DNA from: an uncultured Bacteroidota bacterium
GTDB lineage: Bacteria; Bacteroidota; Bacteroidia; Chitinophagales; LD1
Assembly (NCBI GenBank): GCA_937894725.1
Contig: CALAYL010000005.1
Location: 21,172 to 85,171, forward strand
Length of the DNA: 64,000 bases
Direction of reading: 5' to 3'
Shown here piece after piece: positions 60,461 through 64,000 of the stretch (positions within the stretch are counted from its first letter, which is position 1; the number at the start of each line of letters is the position of its first letter). Below the pieces are notes generated by a model. The model did no database searches. It had not been told where the DNA came from and was given only the letters and a program-made list of their open reading frames with translations. The position numbers and the translations under genes are program-made.

Positions 60461-63106
60461 CTATTGAGGTTCTTGTCCTAATATTATTCTCGGAGCGCCT
60501 TTAGGGTTGGCAATATTGGTGCCATTGCCATCAAACACCTTGTCTAATGGGAATCCATAATCTACACCCAGTAAACCAAACATTGGCAAAAACACCCTCA
60601 CACCTATACCTAAAGAACGATTGAGTTGATATGGTTTATATGCCTTTATATTATACCAAGCATTACCCGCTTCAAAAAATGCTAGCCCGAAAATAGTAGC
60701 TGATGGATTGAGTGATATAGGATAGCGCACCTCCATCGAAAATTTATTAAAAATAGACGCTCCTGTGCTTTGTGTAAGTACCGGATACCCTCTAAGCGAT
60801 ATGATGTCCTTACCCAATACTTGGAAGTTTGAAATACCATCACCACCCAATTCAAATCGCTCAAATGGCGAATTGCCTATACGTGGATTGTAATAGCCCT
60901 GGAATCCCATTTTTGCTGATAATTTCAATACTAAGTTTTGCCAGATAGTTGTGTACCAGTCATAGTCAAAACGCACTTTGAAATACTCCACCATCTTGTA
61001 TCTACGCGCAGCAGATAAAGTATCGCTCTCATATGGCAGATTTTTGAGATCATTAAACATCAATGAATATGGTAATGTAGCAGAAACCGTAAGCGAAAGA
61101 TTTGATCCGTGACGTGGATACAATGGCGCATCTAACGAGTTTCGACTTAGGTTTAAGGTAAGGTTTAGATTGTGGGCTACCCCAGTACTAAATAGGGGGA
61201 AATAAGACGAATTGTTTGTTGCAAAGTTCTGATAATTTAATGCCGCTTCAAAGGTAAAGAAATCATCTGGACGCTTGAGCCTTGTGCCTAGCCCTACAGA
61301 TGCTGCTGTAGCAGCATAAGTACCTATGATTTTGCCCGAAAGCGTACCATCAAGGGTATTGTATTGCGTTCTATTAAATGATACAGAGAGCGAAGTGGGC
61401 TTTTTTCCTCCTAGCCACGGTTCTGTAAATGAGGCAGTATAAAATTGACTTTGCTTGCCACTCGATTGGAATCGGAGCGACAATCGCTGTCCATCGCCCG
61501 AAGGTAGTGGCGACCATGCTTTTTTGTCAATGATATTGCGCAAAGAGAAGTTAGTAAACGATATACCCAACGTACCCACAAAACCTTGTGCTTTACCTCC
61601 ATATCCAGCAGATAATTCCAATTGGTCTGATGGCTTTTCGGTCACACGATATTCGATATCTACTGTACCGTTTTCTGGATTCGGTATTGGTATCACATCG
61701 AGCTGTTGTGGGTCAAAATAGCCTAGATTGACTATCTGTCTTTGTGATCGAATCAAATCTGCTCTACTAAACTTATTTCCTGGTAGGGTAAACAACTCTC
61801 TACGAATCACATGCTCATTGGTTTTAGTATTGCCCATGATACGTACATCTCTGATTGTAGCTTGTGGCCCCTCATTTACTCTTAGCTCTACATCTATCGA
61901 GTCGCCTACTACGCGCACTTCGAGCGGAGTTACGCTAAAAAATAAATAGCCATCATCCATATAAAGCGAACTTACATCACCTCCATTCGGATTTGAATAT
62001 AATTTTTCTTCTAATGCTTTTGTGCTATATACATCGCCTCTCTTTACATTCATAATACGAGACAACAATGAGTCCGAATACTTTGTATTGCCGTTCCATT
62101 CGATATTTCTAAAATAGTATTGACGACCTTCGCTTACTACCATTTTGATACCCAGGTTTTTTTCATCTATTCTATACACGCTGTCTGATACTATTCGTGC
62201 ATCTCTATATCCTTTTGAGAGGTAGTAGTCAATTACTTTCGATTTGTCGCCTTCATAGTCTGCTCTTTTAAATTTAGATGCTTTAAAAAAATTGAGATTC
62301 ACAAACCTATCAAGATACTCGTACATACGCGTAGGTGCGAGGTTGCCGGGTATATGGTACCATCGTGGGTGGTTTGGTTCTTTTGCAAAGTTTTTCTTAA
62401 ATCGGAATATCGCAGGAAGGTCGAATTTAATTTTCTCCTTCGTATCTTTCATTTTCCCTTTTATCTGCCCTTCCGAAAAATGAGTAACTCCCTCGATGTT
62501 GATTTCTTTGATTTTTACCAATGGCCCTTTGTCGATATAATATTGCACCGTTACTGAGTTTTGAAGTGCCGTATCGTGTTTTTCTTTCACTTCTACATCT
62601 ACATTCAAATACCCTTTGTCGATATAGTATTTTTTGATTTGATGTACAGAGGTACGTTTTATATTTTCAGTAAAAATACTGCCCGCTCGTACATCCAGTT
62701 TTTTTCTCAAATCCTCTACATCAGCAGATTTTATGCCCTTGATATTATAGCGAGAAAGCCTAGGTCGCTCTTCTACTTCGATAGTGAGGTATATTTTTTC
62801 GCCCTCTATTTTATCGGTACGGATAGCGATATTGGTAAATAATTTTTGTTTCCAAAGTGTCTTGATAGCCTTCGAAATGTCTTCGCCTGGCACCTTTACT
62901 TTATCGCCTTTTTGTAAACCCGAAAGGGTGATGAGTACGCGCTCATCCAAAAATTGGGTACCTTCTACTTTGAGCCCTGCCAACTCATATTCTTTTGCTT
63001 TAGCATAGTCCATAAGGGGGAGATCTTGCGCCATGACCGATATACCTATCATCATAAAGCAAAGGCATAACAAATAGCCAAAAGTGCGTGGGAGCGAAGT
63101 TTTCAA
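60461..63106 (-). CDS. bamA: Outer-membrane protein assembly factor BamA
   Basis: The protein has POTRA domains (about 30-420; for example LAGLKVEGTQFLDERVL, RDVRIMGNTKTNEHVIRRELF) and a C-terminal barrel of the surface-antigen type (about 480-881) with SLRGYPVL. The ATG at 63214 would overlap uppS by 107 bases and bury the signal peptide 36 residues in. I therefore favour the TTG at 63106, one base after the uppS stop, giving M-KTSLPRTFGYLLCLCFMMIGISVMAQ, a good signal peptide. The product is then 881 residues. BamA inserts barrel proteins into the outer membrane. It is co-transcribed with uppS and the two Skp-type chaperones. Confidence 0.93.
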   Translation of the reverse strand: MKTSLPRTFGYLLCLCFMMIGISVMAQDLPLMDYAKAKEYELAGLKVEGTQFLDERVLITLSGLQKGDKVKVPGEDISKAIKTLWKQKLFTNIAIRTDKIEGEKIYLTIEVEERPRLSRYNIKGIKSADVEDLRKKLDVRAGSIFTENIKRTSVHQIKKYYIDKGYLNVDVEVKEKHDTALQNSVTVQYYIDKGPLVKIKEINIEGVTHFSEGQIKGKMKDTKEKIKFDLPAIFRFKKNFAKEPNHPRWYHIPGNLAPTRMYEYLDRFVNLNFFKASKFKRADYEGDKSKVIDYYLSKGYRDARIVSDSVYRIDEKNLGIKMVVSEGRQYYFRNIEWNGNTKYSDSLLSRIMNVKRGDVYSTKALEEKLYSNPNGGDVSSLYMDDGYLFFSVTPLEVRVVGDSIDVELRVNEGPQATIRDVRIMGNTKTNEHVIRRELFTLPGNKFSRADLIRSQRQIVNLGYFDPQQLDVIPIPNPENGTVDIEYRVTEKPSDQLELSAGYGGKAQGFVGTLGISFTNFSLRNIIDKKAWSPLPSGDGQRLSLRFQSSGKQSQFYTASFTEPWLGGKKPTSLSVSFNRTQYNTLDGTLSGKIIGTYAATAASVGLGTRLKRPDDFFTFEAALNYQNFATNNSSYFPLFSTGVAHNLNLTLNLSRNSLDAPLYPRHGSNLSLTVSATLPYSLMFNDLKNLPYESDTLSAARRYKMVEYFKVRFDYDWYTTIWQNLVLKLSAKMGFQGYYNPRIGNSPFERFELGGDGISNFQVLGKDIISLRGYPVLTQSTGASIFNKFSMEVRYPISLNPSATIFGLAFFEAGNAWYNIKAYKPYQLNRSLGIGVRVFLPMFGLLGVDYGFPLDKVFDGNGTNIANPKGAPRIILGQEPQ

Positions 63107-63107
63107 A

Positions 63108-63869
63108 TCAGGCTGGGTTATTTTGGGTGGTAGATAGTTGGTCTGAGGTTTTTCCAAACCTGCGTTCACGTTGCTGATAGGCATATATCGCTTTATACAA
63201 TTCTTCTTTATCAAAATCGGGCCATAATACGGGCGAAAAATAAAATTCTGAATAGGCCAATTGCCACAATAAAAAATTGCTCAATCTATGTTCACCGCTA
63301 GTGCGTATCATCAACTCGGGGTCGGGCATATCGGCAGTGTAAAGCATAGCTGAGATGGTGGTTTCAGCTATGTCTTCTACCGCTATTTTGCCTTCTTTTA
63401 CTTGTGTAGCCAAAAGTTGGGTAGCGCGTACCAATTCCGATTTGCTGCTATAATTTAATGCCAATACTAAATCCATACGGGTATTTTGAGCAGTAGCTTC
63501 GATAGCGTGAGTGAGCTCATGGCGAGTAGCCTCTGGCAGCATATCCAGATTGCCTATCGCTTTGAGTCGTATATTATTTTTATTGAGCGTCTTTATTTCT
63601 AAACGAATCGTTTTGAGCAATAGCTTCATCAAGGCGGATACTTCCTCCATGGGTCTATTCCAATTTTCGGTAGAGAATGCATATAGTGTGAGATGTTTCA
63701 CGCCCATTTCTGCGCAAGCCTCTGAGGTTTCCCGTACCGCCTTTACTCCATTGGTATGACCAAACACACGGTTCTTGCCGTGCTGCTTTGCCCATCGCCC
63801 ATTACCATCCATGATGATGGCAATATGCTGTGGTAATTTTTGTAAATCTATTTCGGACTTTAGGCTCAT
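63108..63869 (-). CDS. uppS: Isoprenyl transferase (undecaprenyl diphosphate synthase)
   Basis: The 253-residue protein has IAIIMDGNGRWAKQHGKNR with the catalytic Asp, FGHTNGVKAVRE, LTLYAFSTENWNRP and the C-terminal DPELMIRTSGEHRLSNFLLWQLAY. It condenses isopentenyl diphosphate with farnesyl diphosphate to make the C55 lipid carrier used for peptidoglycan and O-antigen synthesis. Length is normal. It starts the envelope-biogenesis unit; a TATTTTTG box lies about 47 bases before the ATG. Confidence 0.96.
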   Translation of the reverse strand: MSLKSEIDLQKLPQHIAIIMDGNGRWAKQHGKNRVFGHTNGVKAVRETSEACAEMGVKHLTLYAFSTENWNRPMEEVSALMKLLLKTIRLEIKTLNKNNIRLKAIGNLDMLPEATRHELTHAIEATAQNTRMDLVLALNYSSKSELVRATQLLATQVKEGKIAVEDIAETTISAMLYTADMPDPELMIRTSGEHRLSNFLLWQLAYSEFYFSPVLWPDFDKEELYKAIYAYQQRERRFGKTSDQLSTTQNNPA

Positions 63870-63915
63870 GCTTTGATTAAACGGCTTTTGGGGTTTTTAT
63901 TTCATCAAAAGTTGC

Positions 63916-63923
63916 CAAAAATA
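63916..63923 (-). promoter_or_regulatory. Candidate -7 promoter element (TATTTTTG)
   Basis: TATTTTTG on the minus strand matches TAnnTTTG and lies 47 bases before the uppS ATG. No TTG is present at the usual -33 spacing. Nothing else is recognised between here and the end of the window. Confidence 0.35.
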
Positions 63924-64000
63924 ACAATTTTAGGGTAGATATACGCAGTTCGCCATTTTGAGTGATGGTTTTTGTGATTTTTGGAATTTACCGATGAGTC

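Overview
The window is chromosomal DNA of a member of the Bacteroidota. The evidence is two TonB-dependent receptors with N-terminal carboxypeptidase-regulatory-like domains, three proteins ending in type IX secretion (T9SS) or gliding-motility sorting domains, a PorV-like barrel, a DUF4476 protein, the order uppS-bamA-ompH-ompH-murI, several TAnnTTTG-type -7 promoter boxes and few Shine-Dalgarno sequences. The general flavour is Chitinophagales/Saprospirales-like, but the sequence alone does not fix the genus. The DNA is AT-rich and densely coded. No intergenic stretch exceeds 300 bases. I saw no rRNA, tRNA, CRISPR array, insertion sequence or prophage.

Layout. (1) 1-3570: the end of a DUF1015 gene, then a lone DUF262/HNH-type (GmrSD-like) gene whose codon use differs from its surroundings, a short imperfect repeat, and the hit-greA pair. 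(2) 3600-13423: a minus-strand transcription unit encoding a large TonB-dependent receptor, a 1352-residue T9SS cargo protein and a PorV-like barrel fused to an OmpA domain. (3) 13508-24976: housekeeping genes (hydroxyacid dehydrogenase, rsmA, leucyl aminopeptidase, pdxA, DUF1761, ribE, a BaiN-like flavoprotein) mixed with a gliding-motility C-terminal-domain protein, a DUF4476 protein and a small lipoprotein. (4) 25042-31675: a second TonB receptor with a T9SS beta-helix protein, divergent from a PhoB/PhoR-like two-component system. GTTAAG half-sites and a perfect palindrome lie in the shared intergenic region. (5) 31759-36995: two translationally coupled, exported paralogues of unknown function that share a C-terminal domain with conserved HRGHS and GSCGG motifs. 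This is a candidate clan-CD (caspase-like) cysteine peptidase arrangement and the most novel-looking part of the window. (6) 36999-55710: a surface-polysaccharide locus with a WlbA/WbpB-like dehydrogenase, GDP-fucose synthesis (gmd, fcl), a flippase, a dTDP-3-amino-sugar module (FdtA-, FdtC- and FdtB-like), three glycosyltransferases, a PIG-L deacetylase next to an LpxD-like acyltransferase, an epimerase-like protein lacking the YxxxK lysine, two methyltransferases, an asparagine-synthase-like amidotransferase and a candidate Wzy polymerase. (7) 55712-63869: minus-strand envelope-biogenesis genes uppS, bamA, two ompH/skp, murI, a thioredoxin-family protein and rlmD. These run almost without gaps into the Wzy-like and methyltransferase genes.

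Together the window is dominated by cell-envelope functions: outer-membrane protein assembly, peptidoglycan precursor supply, undecaprenyl carrier synthesis, O-antigen or capsule synthesis, T9SS surface display and TonB-dependent uptake. Function calls rest on motifs read by eye. No database search was run.
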